A stretch of 64,000 bases of DNA from Polyangiaceae bacterium (GTDB taxonomy: Bacteria > Myxococcota_A > Polyangia > Polyangiales > Polyangiaceae): positions 33,589-97,588 of the forward strand of contig JADLFU010000157.1 in assembly GCA_020849655.1 (NCBI GenBank). Direction: 5' to 3'. A model generated the notes under the pieces. It saw only the letters and a list, made by a program, of their open reading frames with translations. It was not told where the DNA came from and did not search any database. Of the stretch, positions 34,535 through 43,305 are shown in pieces (within the stretch, counting starts at the first letter, position 1; each line of letters opens with the position of its first letter). The translations under genes and the position numbers were made by a program.

Positions 34535-35158
34535 TCAGCGCGCGCGCGACACCGTGCACAGCCAGGGCTGCTGTTCGCGGGGGAGCCCGGTCGGGCGGTA
34601 GTAGTGCCGCTCGACGACGAACCCGGCGCGCTCGACGTGCGCCGTCCATCCGTCGAGATCGTGGTACGCGCCCCAGCGCTCGCCGTTCCAGCCCTCCGTG
34701 CCGTCGCCGCGCGGGTTCGACGCGAAGAGCACCCCGCGGGGACGGAGCGCCTCGCGCAGCTGCGCGAGCACGCGCGGCAGCTCGGTCGAGGGCACGTGGA
34801 ACAGCGACGCGTTGGCGAACACCCCGTCGAAGCGCGCGGGCGGCAGCGAGAGCTCGAGGAACCCCTGGTGCCACACCTCGCAGCCGCTGTGCGCGCGCGC
34901 CATCGCGACGAACTCCGCCGCGCCGTCGAGGCCGACCGCGCGGTGCCCGCGGCGCGACAGCTCGGCGAGGTCGCGGCCCGGCCCGCACCCGAAGTCGAGG
35001 ATGTCGCGCGGGGGCGCGCCGCCTACCGCGTCGAGCAGGGCGTCGAGGTTCTGCGACACGTCGTGCGCGCGCGTGGCCTCCCAGAACTCGGCTGCGCCCC
35101 GCTCGTAGTGCCCCAGCGTGCGGCGCGCCTTCGCGCGGGAGGGCCACTCGTCAGTCAA
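34535..35158 (-). CDS. Class I SAM-dependent methyltransferase
   Basis: A 207-residue methyltransferase. Motif I is DILDFGCGPGRDLAELSRRG, motif II ends in VGLDGAAEFV and the later strand reads FDGVFANASLFHVP. The LDFGCGPGRD form and HVP ending resemble small-molecule (UbiE/Tellurite-type) methyltransferases. The TTG at 35158 overlaps the upstream gene's stop region by 8 bases and is the only start just before the homologous part; the long open frame further upstream is a shadow of the neighbouring gene. Substrate unknown. Confidence 0.88.
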   Translation of the reverse strand: MTDEWPSRAKARRTLGHYERGAAEFWEATRAHDVSQNLDALLDAVGGAPPRDILDFGCGPGRDLAELSRRGHRAVGLDGAAEFVAMARAHSGCEVWHQGFLELSLPPARFDGVFANASLFHVPSTELPRVLAQLREALRPRGVLFASNPRGDGTEGWNGERWGAYHDLDGWTAHVERAGFVVERHYYRPTGLPREQQPWLCTVSRAR

Positions 35159-35666
35159 CCGCGCACCAGATCCGCAGCACGACCGCGCCCGGCTCGAGCA
35201 GCTTCGTGTCGATGCGCCGGATGCGCGACAGCGCCGGCAGCCGGTGCGCGAGCCGCTCGCGCACGAACGCGCGCCGCTCCGCGTCCGACGACCGCAGCGA
35301 CAGCTTCGCCTCCTCGACGACGAACGTGCGCAGCTCGAGCGCGTCGCCGAGCGGGTGCACGCGCGGCGGCCCCGGCGGCGGCGGCTCGCGCAGCTCCTCG
35401 TCGATGGCCGCGAGCGACTCGCGCCCGAGCTTGGCCTCCCGGATCTCGATCTCCGGCGCCGACAGCGCACGTCGCACCCGAGGCGCCGACCCGCGCCCCT
35501 CGAAGCTCGCGGTGATGAGCGGCGCGCGCGGCCACGGCTCCGACGCGAGATCGCTCTCGATCTCGGCGAGCGTGCTGCGGCCAACGCCGGCCTCGCCGTA
35601 GGTGATCTCGGGGCCGCTCTGCGGGCGCGGCGGCCGCTTGTTCGGGGGGCGGAGCTTCGGTTGCAC
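35151..35666 (-). CDS. Conserved protein of unknown function
   Basis: A 171-residue cytoplasmic protein. The N-terminal 30 residues are Pro/Arg/Lys-rich. Two similar halves can be discerned: GRSTLAEIESDLASEP and GRESLAAIDEELREPP are clearly related, suggesting a duplicated motif of about 70 residues. The C-terminus is a beta-alpha region ending IDTKLLEPGAVVLRIWCAVD. I do not recognise the family. It is translationally coupled to the methyltransferase downstream, so the two may act together. Confidence 0.65.
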   Translation of the reverse strand: MQPKLRPPNKRPPRPQSGPEITYGEAGVGRSTLAEIESDLASEPWPRAPLITASFEGRGSAPRVRRALSAPEIEIREAKLGRESLAAIDEELREPPPPGPPRVHPLGDALELRTFVVEEAKLSLRSSDAERRAFVRERLAHRLPALSRIRRIDTKLLEPGAVVLRIWCAVD

Positions 35667-35698
35667 GGAGGGCCGAACTATCGCAAAAGCCGGGCGCG

Positions 35699-36037
35699 AT
35701 GACCACCGATGACGCCGGGTTCGATCTTCTCGCCGACCGCACGCTCACCTCGCTCGTGGCGGCGCTCGACCGCGAGGACGGCGTCGAGGCGGAGCTCTCG
35801 ATGGGCGTGCTCACCATCTCGTTCGACGCCGGAGGCGCCGCCTTCGTCGTGAACAGCCACCGGGCCGCGGGGCAGATCTGGCTCGCCGCCGACCGCGCGG
35901 CGTGGCACTTCGACCCCGTCGACGGCGGCGCGCGGTGGGTCGCGACGAAGCCCCCGCGCGAGGAGCTCCACGCCGCGCTCTCCGCCGCGCTCTCCCGGCG
36001 CCTCGGGCGCGCGGTCGAGCTCCGCACCACGGGCTGA
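35699..36037 (+). CDS. cyaY: Frataxin/CyaY homologue
   Basis: A 112-residue protein with the frataxin pattern: an acidic N-terminal helix (FDLLADRTLTSLVAALDREDG), the sheet MGVLTISFDAGGAAFVVNSH, and the conserved AGQIWLAADRAAWHFDP that corresponds to the family's QxWLAxxxGxxHF. The acidic residues D9, D13, D24, E26 and D27 form the ridge that binds iron and contacts cysteine desulfurase. CyaY tunes iron-sulfur cluster assembly. It is a single gene, divergent from the unknown protein at 35151-35666. Confidence 0.88.
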   Translation: MTTDDAGFDLLADRTLTSLVAALDREDGVEAELSMGVLTISFDAGGAAFVVNSHRAAGQIWLAADRAAWHFDPVDGGARWVATKPPREELHAALSAALSRRLGRAVELRTTG

Positions 36038-36136
36038 ACGCGCCCCCGGCCCACGCGCGGGCTCGGCTTGCCGCGCGCGCCGCAAACTTCCACAATCGAC
36101 GGGCGGCCGGCTCACGCCATCGTCCAATTTTCTCCT

Positions 36137-36199
36137 GTCAGCGGAGCTTGCGTCAGACCCTCGTCAGTCGTTGACCTGAGTCGGCCGAAACAGGTAGCT
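36137..36199 (+). promoter_or_regulatory. Candidate promoter with GTCAG direct repeats
   Basis: GTCAG occurs at 36137-36141, 36152-36156 and 36163-36167; the last two are CGTCAG copies spaced 11 bp apart. A -35-like TTGACC follows at 36171-36176 and a weak GTAGCT 17 bases on. The 11-bp period suits a response-regulator dimer, an inference from spacing only. Confidence 0.35.
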
Positions 36200-36214
36200 T
36201 CTGCGCGTTCAATC

Positions 36215-36231
36215 CGACCCTACCAGGGTCG
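36215..36231 (+). promoter_or_regulatory. RNA hairpin or operator abutting the ribosome site
   Basis: CGACCCT-ACC-AGGGTCG is a perfect 7-bp inverted repeat with a 3-base loop, ending one base before the AAGGAG Shine-Dalgarno sequence of the vWA gene. It could set access to the ribosome site or be a protein-binding palindrome. Confidence 0.4.
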
Positions 36232-36242
36232 AAGGAGCCATG

Positions 36243-38783
36243 ATGAATCGTTCTCTTCTCAGCCGCCGGGTCACGCCTCTTATCTCCTTTGGCGCGCTCG
36301 TGGGCTCGGCCCTGCTCTCGGAGGCGTGCCTCGACCGCCCCCTCGCGCCGTCGACGCCCCAAACCACCAACACGGTGACCGAGAAGGTCGTCCAGACGGT
36401 CGTCGACAAGATCGACCTCCTCTTCGTCGTCGACAACTCCGCGTCGATGCTGGACAAGCAGAAGATCCTCGCGCGCGCGGTGCCCGACCTCGTCGAGCGC
36501 CTGATCAACCCGACCTGCGTCGACAGCAAGACGAAGGCGCCCGCGGCGACCCAGCCGGCGAACCCGACCGATCCGTGCCCGGCGGGCGCCGAGCGCGAGT
36601 TCAACCCCATCGACGACATCCACATCGGCATCGTCTCGTCGAGCCTCGGCGGCCACGGCTCGCCGATCTGCGGCGACCTGGCGAAGGGGCAGGACGACAA
36701 GGGGCACCTGGTCACCAGGAAGGCGACGAACCTCTGGGCCGACACCGGCTTCTTCTTCTGGGATCCCACGCAGTCGAAGGCGCCGATGGGGATGCCGCCC
36801 GGGCTGAAGGATCCGAACGTCCTCAAGACGTCGTTCACCGAGGCGGTCAAGGGCGTCGACCAGACGGGCTGCGGGTTCGAGGCGACGCTCGAGTCGATGT
36901 ACCGCTTCCTCATCGAGCCGAACCCGCCCGCCGCGATCACGCGCGACCCCGGGGCGTCGGTCGACACGCCGGCGACCGTCGACGGCACCGACCAGGTCAT
37001 CCTGAAGCAGCGCGCCGACTTCCTGCGCCCCGACTCGCTCGTCGCGATCATCGTGCTCTCCGACGAGAACGACTGCTCCGTGATGGACGGCGTCCCGCCG
37101 GCCGACGTCTGCAACAACCCGAAGCTCGACGAGAACGGCATCGCCGTCGAGTGCACGACGCCGCGCGAGCCGTGGCCGAAGGACTCGGGCTTCACGGCGA
37201 CGCCCTTCCCGGCGAGCTACCTGGTCTCCGCGAGCGGCACGCCCGTGAGGTCGGGCTCGGAGCAGTGCAAGACCAACCCGAACGATCCCGCCTGCCAGAG
37301 CTGCTACTACCTGCCGGACGGCACGCCCGGCTGCGGCCTCGTCCCGAAGGAGGACGACTACGTCGGCCTCCGCTGCTGGAACCAGAAGCAGCGCTACGGC
37401 GTGGACATGCTCTACCCGGTGCAGAAGTACGTGGACGGCCTCTCGGCGGTCGACATCTACGACCGGAACGGCTTCAAGGTGCCGAACCCCCTCTACAAGG
37501 CCGGCAAGCGGACGCCCGCCATCGTGTACTTCGCGGGGATCGTCGGCGTGCCGTGGCAAGACCTCGCGAGGAAGGGCACGGACGGCAAGCCCGACCTGAA
37601 GCTCGGCTACGCATCAGCCGACGGCGCGACCTACGACCGCGTGCTCGGCACCCCCGAGGCGAGCCCGCCCATCCCGCCGCTCGACACGCTGATGGTCGAG
37701 GCCGTCACGTCGCGCTTCAAGCCGGGCCTGACCCACGTGGTCACCGGCGAGCCGCTCGAGGACGGCAAGTGGAACAGCGTGAACGGCAGCGAGTACGAGT
37801 CGTACAAGCAAGACCTCATGTTCGCCTGCATCTTCCCGCTCCCGAAGGAGGAGGTCGACGCCCAGAACTGCAACGCGGGCAACTGCGCCGACTGCCAGGA
37901 TCCGGGCAGCGTCGACAACAACGTCCTGCGCAAGGACGGCCAGGCGACGATGCCGCTCGCGAAGGACTCGAAGAACCCCCTCTGCGCGCCGCCGGTGGAC
38001 GCCGCCAACCCCTCTGGCCCGGGCCAGTACGGCAAGTACGACGCGAAGCAGTACCGCGCGAAGGCGTACCCGGGCTTGCGGTTCCTCGACGTGATGAAGC
38101 GGTACGGCGAGAAGTCGATCCCCGCGAGCATCTGCGCCGCGAACGTCACCGACCCGAGCGCGCCCGACTACGGCTACCGCCCGGCCGTCGCGACGATCGT
38201 CGACCGTCTGAAGGAGGGTCTGAAGCCGAAGTGCCTGCCGCGCCAGATCAAGGCGAACCCCGACGGCTCCACGCCCTGCTTGATCATCGACGCGAGGTTC
38301 CGCAAGCCTGACAAGGGCCAGACGGCGGACTACACGCCGGCCGAGGTCGCCGAGTGCAAGCAGTGCGGGGACACGCAGCGCCGCCGCAAGCTCGATCCGG
38401 CGCTCGAGTCGAGCCTCACCGGCGAGGTGAAGAACTACGAGTGCCTCTGCGAGGTGCTCCAGCTCACGGGCCCCGCGCTCGACACGTGCCAGGGCGATCC
38501 GGTCGCGTCGAACACGTCGACCGGCCAGGGCGGCTGGTGCTACGTCGACCCGGTCAACGGCGCGCCCGCGAAGGCCGAGCTCATCGCCGGCGCGACGGAG
38601 ATCGTGAAGCCCTGCGGCGGCGGTGACGCCGCGCACACCATCCGGTTCCTCGACGCGAACACGCAGAACACGTCGCTGTTCATCACGTGCCTCGGCGCGG
38701 CGTCCGGCACCACGAAGGAGTCATCCGGCGCGGGCGGCTCCACGGGGGCCGCGGGCTCCGGCTCGGCGGGCGCGGGCGGCTGA
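36243..38783 (+). CDS. von Willebrand factor A domain exported protein, paralogue 1
   Basis: An 846-residue exported protein. Of two adjacent ATGs, 36243 has the better spacing from AAGGAG. The signal region ends SEAC, a weak lipobox. The vWA domain starts KIDLLFVVDNSASML with an intact MIDAS DxSxS (Asp64, Ser66, Ser68), and later reads VAIIVLSDENDCSV. Many paired cysteines follow (CGFEATLESMYRF, CQSCYYLPDG, CADCQDPG). Residues about 660-846 are an extra Cys-rich tail missing from the second copy, with CKQCGDTQRRRK and a Gly-rich end. Function unknown, probably adhesion or surface assembly. Tandem with a close paralogue. Confidence 0.8.
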   Translation: MNRSLLSRRVTPLISFGALVGSALLSEACLDRPLAPSTPQTTNTVTEKVVQTVVDKIDLLFVVDNSASMLDKQKILARAVPDLVERLINPTCVDSKTKAPAATQPANPTDPCPAGAEREFNPIDDIHIGIVSSSLGGHGSPICGDLAKGQDDKGHLVTRKATNLWADTGFFFWDPTQSKAPMGMPPGLKDPNVLKTSFTEAVKGVDQTGCGFEATLESMYRFLIEPNPPAAITRDPGASVDTPATVDGTDQVILKQRADFLRPDSLVAIIVLSDENDCSVMDGVPPADVCNNPKLDENGIAVECTTPREPWPKDSGFTATPFPASYLVSASGTPVRSGSEQCKTNPNDPACQSCYYLPDGTPGCGLVPKEDDYVGLRCWNQKQRYGVDMLYPVQKYVDGLSAVDIYDRNGFKVPNPLYKAGKRTPAIVYFAGIVGVPWQDLARKGTDGKPDLKLGYASADGATYDRVLGTPEASPPIPPLDTLMVEAVTSRFKPGLTHVVTGEPLEDGKWNSVNGSEYESYKQDLMFACIFPLPKEEVDAQNCNAGNCADCQDPGSVDNNVLRKDGQATMPLAKDSKNPLCAPPVDAANPSGPGQYGKYDAKQYRAKAYPGLRFLDVMKRYGEKSIPASICAANVTDPSAPDYGYRPAVATIVDRLKEGLKPKCLPRQIKANPDGSTPCLIIDARFRKPDKGQTADYTPAEVAECKQCGDTQRRRKLDPALESSLTGEVKNYECLCEVLQLTGPALDTCQGDPVASNTSTGQGGWCYVDPVNGAPAKAELIAGATEIVKPCGGGDAAHTIRFLDANTQNTSLFITCLGAASGTTKESSGAGGSTGAAGSGSAGAGG

Positions 38784-38803
38784 GCGCCCGCTCTATCGGG
38801 TCG

Positions 38804-38849
38804 AGCGCCCCGAGGGCGCGCTGGCAGACGCTGGCGCGCCCTCGGCGCT
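38804..38849 (+). terminator. Strong hairpin between the vWA paralogues
   Basis: CCGAGGGCGCGC at 38810-38821 pairs perfectly with GCGCGCCCTCGG at 38834-38845 across a 12-base loop; AGCG/CGCT extends the stem past a 2-base bulge. A short T/C-rich stretch follows (TTCCC, then CTT). Probable transcription terminator, or an attenuator limiting read-through into paralogue 2. Confidence 0.6.
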
Positions 38850-38892
38850 TCCCTGTGCTTGCGCTCGCTGGGCCTTCGGCTACAGCGCGCGC

Positions 38893-40914
38893 ATGCTGCG
38901 CTCCCATGCCCTTACGCTCTGGTTGTCCACCTCGGTCCTCGCGGCGACGGCCCTCGTCGGCTGCTCCAGCGACCCTGACGCCCAGGCGTCCTCGCCCGTC
39001 GGCGGCGGAGGCAGCGGGGGCAGCGCTGGGAGCGGGGGCGGGGGCGCTGGTGGGGCTCCGCAAGCCACCCAGACCGCCGACAAGATCGATCTCCTCTTCG
39101 TCGTCGACAACTCCGCGGCGATGCTGGACAAGCAGAAGCTGCTCGCCCGCGCGGTGCCCGACCTCATCGACCGCCTGACCAACCCCACCTGCGTCGACAG
39201 CAAGACGAGGGCGCCCGCGGCGACCCAGCCCGCGAGCCCCACCGACCCGTGCGCTGCGGGCGCCGAGCGAGAGTTCAGCCCGGTCGAGGACATCCACATC
39301 GGCATCGTCTCGTCGAGCCTCGGCGGCCACGGCGGGACGGCGTGCACCACCGCCGACAGGGACGACAAGGCCCACCTGGTCACGCGCAAGGCGACCAACC
39401 TCTGGGCCGACTCGGGCTTCTTCTTCTGGGACCCGACGCAGAAGAAGGCGCCGACGGGCAAGCCGGCCGGCCTGAAGGACCCGAGCGTCCTGAAGACCTC
39501 GTTCGCCGAGGCGGTGAAGGGCGTCGACCAGACGGGCTGCGGGTTCGAGGCGACGCTCGAGTCGATGTACCGGTTCCTCATCGAGCCGAACCCGCCCGCG
39601 ACCATCACGCGCGACCCTGGCGCCTCGCTCGACACCCCCGCGACCGTCTCCGGCACCGACCAGGTCATCCTGAAGCAGCGCGCCGACTTCCTCCGCAGTG
39701 ACTCGATCGTGGCGATTGTGGTGCTCTCGGACGAGAACGACTGCTCGGTGGTGGACGGCGAGCTGCCGCCCGACGTGTGCGACAGCCCGGAGCTCGACGC
39801 GGACGGCATCGCTGTCGGCTGCGCGGTGGCGCGCAACCCCTGGCCGGCCGACGCCGGCGTCCCCGCTTCGCCATTCCCCGCGAGCTACCTGGTCTCCGCC
39901 CTCGGCACCTCGATGAAGCCTGGCACGGCGCAGTGCAAGGCCAACCCGAACGATCCGGCGTGCCAGAGCTGCTACTACCAGCCCAGCGCCCCCGGCTGCG
40001 GCGACGTCCCGAAGGAGGACGACTACGTCGGCCTCCGGTGCTGGAACCAGAAGCGGCGCTTCGGCGTCGACATGCTGTACCCGGTGCAGAAGTACGCAGC
40101 GGGGCTGTCGTCCGGCAGCGTCTACGACCGCAACGGCTACAAGGTACAGAACCCGCTGTACAAGGGCGGCAAGCGCACGCCGGAGATTGTGTTCTTCGCC
40201 GGCCTCGTCGGCGTCCCGTGGCAGGATCTCGCGAAGAAGGGCCCCGACGGCAAGCCCGACCTGAAGCTCGGCTACGCGCAGGCCGACGCGGCCACGTACG
40301 ACCGCGTGCTCGGCAAGCCCGAGGCGAGCCCCCCCGTGCCGCCGCTCGACACGCTGATGGTCGAGGCCGTCACGTCGCGCTTCAAGCCGGGACTGACCCA
40401 CGTGGTGACGGGAGAGCCGCTCGAGGACGGCAAGTGGAACAGCGTGAACGGGAACGAGTACGAGTCGTACAAGCAGGACCTCATGTTCGCCTGCGTGTTC
40501 CCCCTCCCGAAGGAGGAGGTCGCCGCGCAGGACTGCCTGGCGGGCGAGTGCGCCGATTGCCAGGACCCGAACCAGGTCGACTACAACGTGCTCCGCAAGG
40601 ATCCCTCGGCGACGATGCCCCTCGCGAAGGACTCGAAGAACCCCGTCTGCGCGCCGCCGGTCGACGCGGCGAACCCCGCCGGGCCTGGCCAGTACGGCAA
40701 GTACGACGCGAAGCAATACCGCGCGAAGGCGTACCCCGGCCTCCGGTTCCTCGACGTGATGAAGCGCTACGGCGGCAACTCCATCCCGGCGAGCATCTGC
40801 GCCGCGAACGCCGCCGACCCGACCGCGGCGGACTACGGCTACCGCCCCGCCGTCGCGGCGATCGTCGACCGGCTGAAGGCGAACCTGCCGAAGGGCGCGG
40901 GCCCCAAGAACTGA
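38893..40914 (+). CDS. von Willebrand factor A domain lipoprotein, paralogue 2
   Basis: A 673-residue lipoprotein (lipobox ALVGC, Cys24) with a Gly/Ser linker and then the same vWA architecture as the upstream copy. Long stretches are nearly identical, even at the DNA level around 40345-40470 versus 37680-37800. The MIDAS is altered: DNSAAM has Ala76 where paralogue 1 has Ser68, so metal-dependent ligand binding may be weaker or lost. It ends where the extra Cys-rich tail of paralogue 1 would begin. Start ATG 38893 is set by the signal peptide; a TACAGC six bases upstream is a weak -10. A recent tandem duplication followed by divergence is the simplest explanation. Confidence 0.82.
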   Translation: MLRSHALTLWLSTSVLAATALVGCSSDPDAQASSPVGGGGSGGSAGSGGGGAGGAPQATQTADKIDLLFVVDNSAAMLDKQKLLARAVPDLIDRLTNPTCVDSKTRAPAATQPASPTDPCAAGAEREFSPVEDIHIGIVSSSLGGHGGTACTTADRDDKAHLVTRKATNLWADSGFFFWDPTQKKAPTGKPAGLKDPSVLKTSFAEAVKGVDQTGCGFEATLESMYRFLIEPNPPATITRDPGASLDTPATVSGTDQVILKQRADFLRSDSIVAIVVLSDENDCSVVDGELPPDVCDSPELDADGIAVGCAVARNPWPADAGVPASPFPASYLVSALGTSMKPGTAQCKANPNDPACQSCYYQPSAPGCGDVPKEDDYVGLRCWNQKRRFGVDMLYPVQKYAAGLSSGSVYDRNGYKVQNPLYKGGKRTPEIVFFAGLVGVPWQDLAKKGPDGKPDLKLGYAQADAATYDRVLGKPEASPPVPPLDTLMVEAVTSRFKPGLTHVVTGEPLEDGKWNSVNGNEYESYKQDLMFACVFPLPKEEVAAQDCLAGECADCQDPNQVDYNVLRKDPSATMPLAKDSKNPVCAPPVDAANPAGPGQYGKYDAKQYRAKAYPGLRFLDVMKRYGGNSIPASICAANAADPTAADYGYRPAVAAIVDRLKANLPKGAGPKN

Positions 40915-40998
40915 CCGACCGCAGCGGCCGCCCCGCGCGGGTCGCGCGCCGCGTCCATCGCGCTTGGCCCTCGCGCCGCGTTCCGCTACGGACGTCGC

Positions 40999-41316
40999 GT
41001 GATCCGCGCCCGCGCCCTCGCCCTCTCGCTCTCTCTCGCCACGCCCGCCCTCGCCGCGACGGCGCTCGTCGGGTGCTCGAAGAAGGCCGAGGTCAAGACG
41101 TACTCGGCCACCGGCGTCGTCAAGGGGTTCTCCCCCGACAAGAAGCTCGTCAACATCCGCCACGAGGAGATCCCCGGCTACATGAGCGCGATGACGATGT
41201 CGTTCGAGGTGAAGACGCCGTCGCAGATCGAAGGGCTCGCGGCCGGCGACAAGATCAGTTTCAAGTTCACCGACGAGGACGGCCGGCGCGTCCTCGCCGA
41301 GCTGAAGAAGCAGTGA
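40999..41316 (+). CDS. CusF-like copper-binding lipoprotein
   Basis: A 105-residue protein. A GTG start gives a lipoprotein signal (ALSLSLATPALAATALVGC). The mature domain has the CusF-type OB-fold core with VNIRHEEIPGYMSAMTMSF, where His and the two Met residues of the MTM motif are the usual Cu(I)/Ag(I) ligands. It would shuttle copper in the periplasm. The stop codon overlaps the ATG of the next gene (TGATG), so it is coupled to the gene pair ending in a GMC oxidoreductase. No Cus efflux pump is adjacent. Confidence 0.85.
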   Translation: MIRARALALSLSLATPALAATALVGCSKKAEVKTYSATGVVKGFSPDKKLVNIRHEEIPGYMSAMTMSFEVKTPSQIEGLAAGDKISFKFTDEDGRRVLAELKKQ

Positions 41317-41753
41317 TGATCTTCGGCGCCTGGCACCAGCGCCAGCTCGGCGCGATCGTCGAGGCGATGCTCACCGACCACGACGAGCGCGGCGAGCTCG
41401 CGCCGCCGTCGGCCGAGGTGACCCGGCTCGTCGTCGAGGATCTCTCCGACTGGCTGACGCACAGCCAGACGATGCCCACCGCGTTCAAGGCGCTGATCGC
41501 GCTGCTCGCGCTCTTGCCGCTCTTCTTCGTCGGCCGGCTCGCGTCCGTGGCCGGGCTGCCGCTCGACGTGCGCGTCACCTACCTCGAGCGCTTCGAGCGC
41601 ACGAAGGTCGGCCCGCTCTCGATGGCGTTCATCGCGATGAAGGTGCCGCTCGTGATCTCCGCGTACGAGGTCCCGGAGAACCTCCGCGTCACCGGGTTCG
41701 ATCGCTCGCTCACCGAGCGGCGCAGGCTCCCGGTCGCCGGAGCCTCGCGATGA
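41316..41753 (+). CDS. Small protein of unknown function coupled to GMC oxidoreductase
   Basis: A 145-residue protein with one strong hydrophobic segment (ALIALLALLPLFFVGRLASVAG) in mid-protein. It ends with four bases overlapping the GMC oxidoreductase gene (ATGA), and such small partners often precede these flavoenzymes. The sequence after the helix (YLERFERTKVGPLSMAFIAMKVPLVISAYEVPENLRVTGFD) recalls the N-terminal region of long-chain alcohol oxidases, which could mean a split enzyme; this is an inference. May anchor the oxidoreductase to the membrane. Confidence 0.7.
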   Translation: MIFGAWHQRQLGAIVEAMLTDHDERGELAPPSAEVTRLVVEDLSDWLTHSQTMPTAFKALIALLALLPLFFVGRLASVAGLPLDVRVTYLERFERTKVGPLSMAFIAMKVPLVISAYEVPENLRVTGFDRSLTERRRLPVAGASR

Positions 41754-43300
41754 GCGGCGAGATCCTCCACGGCCGCGAGCTGTCGGGGCCGCTCGAGGAG
41801 TCCGTCGACGTGGTCGTCGTCGGCTCCGGCGCGGGCGGCGCGGTCTTCGCCGCGCAGCTGGCCGAGGACGGCAAGAGCGTGCTCGTGCTCGAGGAGGGCC
41901 CGCACTACACACCGGAGGAGATCCGCGCGATGACGCCGTCGCAGGTGCTGCGGCGGATGTGGCGCGACGCGGGGATGTACGCGGCGCTCGGCGTCGGCCA
42001 GACGCCCGTCATCAGCCTCGCGATGGGCCGCAACGTCGGCGGATCGTCCGTGCACACGGGCGGCGTGTGCTTCCGCATCCCGTCCGCCGTGCACCACGAC
42101 TGGGTGAAGGGCCACGGCCTGCCGGAGCTGTCCGAGGCCGCGCTCGAGGCCGCGTACCTCGACGTCGAGCGCCGCGTGCACGTCGTCGAGGTGCAGCCTC
42201 ACGAGCGCTCGCGCTCCACCCAGAAGTTCGCCGAGGGCGCGGCCAAGCTCGGCGTCGAGTTCAAGAACCTCCGGCGCAACACCGACGGCTGCGAGGGCAA
42301 CTCTCGGTGCAACTTCGGCTGCCCGAAGGGCGCGAAGATGTCGGTCGATCTGTCGTACCTGCCCGGGGCGATCGCGCGCGGCGCGCGGCTCGTCTCCGAC
42401 GCGCAGGTCGAGCGGGTGCTGTTCGACGGCACGCGCGCGGTCGGCGTCGAGGGCTGGTTGACAGGCCCGCCCGGCCACTACGGCGCGAGGAAGCATCGCT
42501 TCAAGATCCACGCGAAGATCGTCGTCGTCGCGTGCGGCACCGTGCACACGCCCGAGGTGCTCGCGAACAGCGGGGTGCGCTCGAAGCACCTCGGCCGCCA
42601 CATCACGCTGCACCCCGCGTTCCGCATGGGCGGGCTGTTCGACGAGCCGCTCGACCCGTGGAACGGCGCGATGCAGAGCGCGTACTCCGACCACTATGAG
42701 CACGAGGGGATCACGGTCGTCGGCATGTACCCGCCGGTGAACGTGCTGTCGTCCGGGCTGCCCGGCGTCGGCCCGTCGCACCGCGCGATCGTGCGGCAGA
42801 ACCGCTCCATCGCGGTCCAGGGCGGCATGGTGCACGACGAGGGTGGCGGCGTCTTGCACCGCTCGCCGCTCGGAGGGCGAGAGCCGCTGCTCACGTACGA
42901 GATGGTGCCGCGCGATCTGGCGCGCGTGCGCCGCGCGATCACCCTGCTCGGCGAGATGGCGTTCGCCGCGGGCGCGAAGGCCGTCATCCCGCCCATCTTC
43001 GGCCTCGATCCGATCACGTCGCTGTCGGCGCTGCGCGCGCTCGAGACGTCGCCGCCGGACGCGCGCAAGATCGAGTGCATGGCGTTCCACCCGCTCGGCA
43101 GCGCGAAGATGTCGAACGATCCGCGCCGCGGCGTGACGGACGTCTGGGGCGCGGTGTACGGGATGAAGGGCCTCTACGTCGTCGACGGCAGCGTGCTGCC
43201 GACCAGCATCGGCGTGAACTCGCAGGTGCCCATCATGAGCATGGCGACCCGCCTCGCGTGGGCCGTCCGCGACCGCTGGGCGCGCGTCGTCCGCGGCTGA
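41750..43300 (+). CDS. GMC-family FAD-dependent oxidoreductase
   Basis: A 516-residue flavoprotein. The FAD-binding Rossmann motif is VDVVVVGSGAGGAVFAAQLAE (residues about 18-38), followed by LVLEEGPHYTPEE, and the GMC signature region RNVGGSSVHTGGVCFRIP. A Cys cluster CEGNSRCNFGCPKG near residue 180 is typical of cholesterol/long-chain alcohol oxidase-like members. The C-terminal active site reads FHPLGSAKMSNDP with His, and GLYVVDGSVLPTSIGVNSQ. It oxidises an alcohol, likely a long-chain or sterol-type substrate. No signal peptide. Probably works with the small upstream protein. Confidence 0.9.
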   Translation: MSGEILHGRELSGPLEESVDVVVVGSGAGGAVFAAQLAEDGKSVLVLEEGPHYTPEEIRAMTPSQVLRRMWRDAGMYAALGVGQTPVISLAMGRNVGGSSVHTGGVCFRIPSAVHHDWVKGHGLPELSEAALEAAYLDVERRVHVVEVQPHERSRSTQKFAEGAAKLGVEFKNLRRNTDGCEGNSRCNFGCPKGAKMSVDLSYLPGAIARGARLVSDAQVERVLFDGTRAVGVEGWLTGPPGHYGARKHRFKIHAKIVVVACGTVHTPEVLANSGVRSKHLGRHITLHPAFRMGGLFDEPLDPWNGAMQSAYSDHYEHEGITVVGMYPPVNVLSSGLPGVGPSHRAIVRQNRSIAVQGGMVHDEGGGVLHRSPLGGREPLLTYEMVPRDLARVRRAITLLGEMAFAAGAKAVIPPIFGLDPITSLSALRALETSPPDARKIECMAFHPLGSAKMSNDPRRGVTDVWGAVYGMKGLYVVDGSVLPTSIGVNSQVPIMSMATRLAWAVRDRWARVVRG

Positions 43301-43305
43301 CGCGG

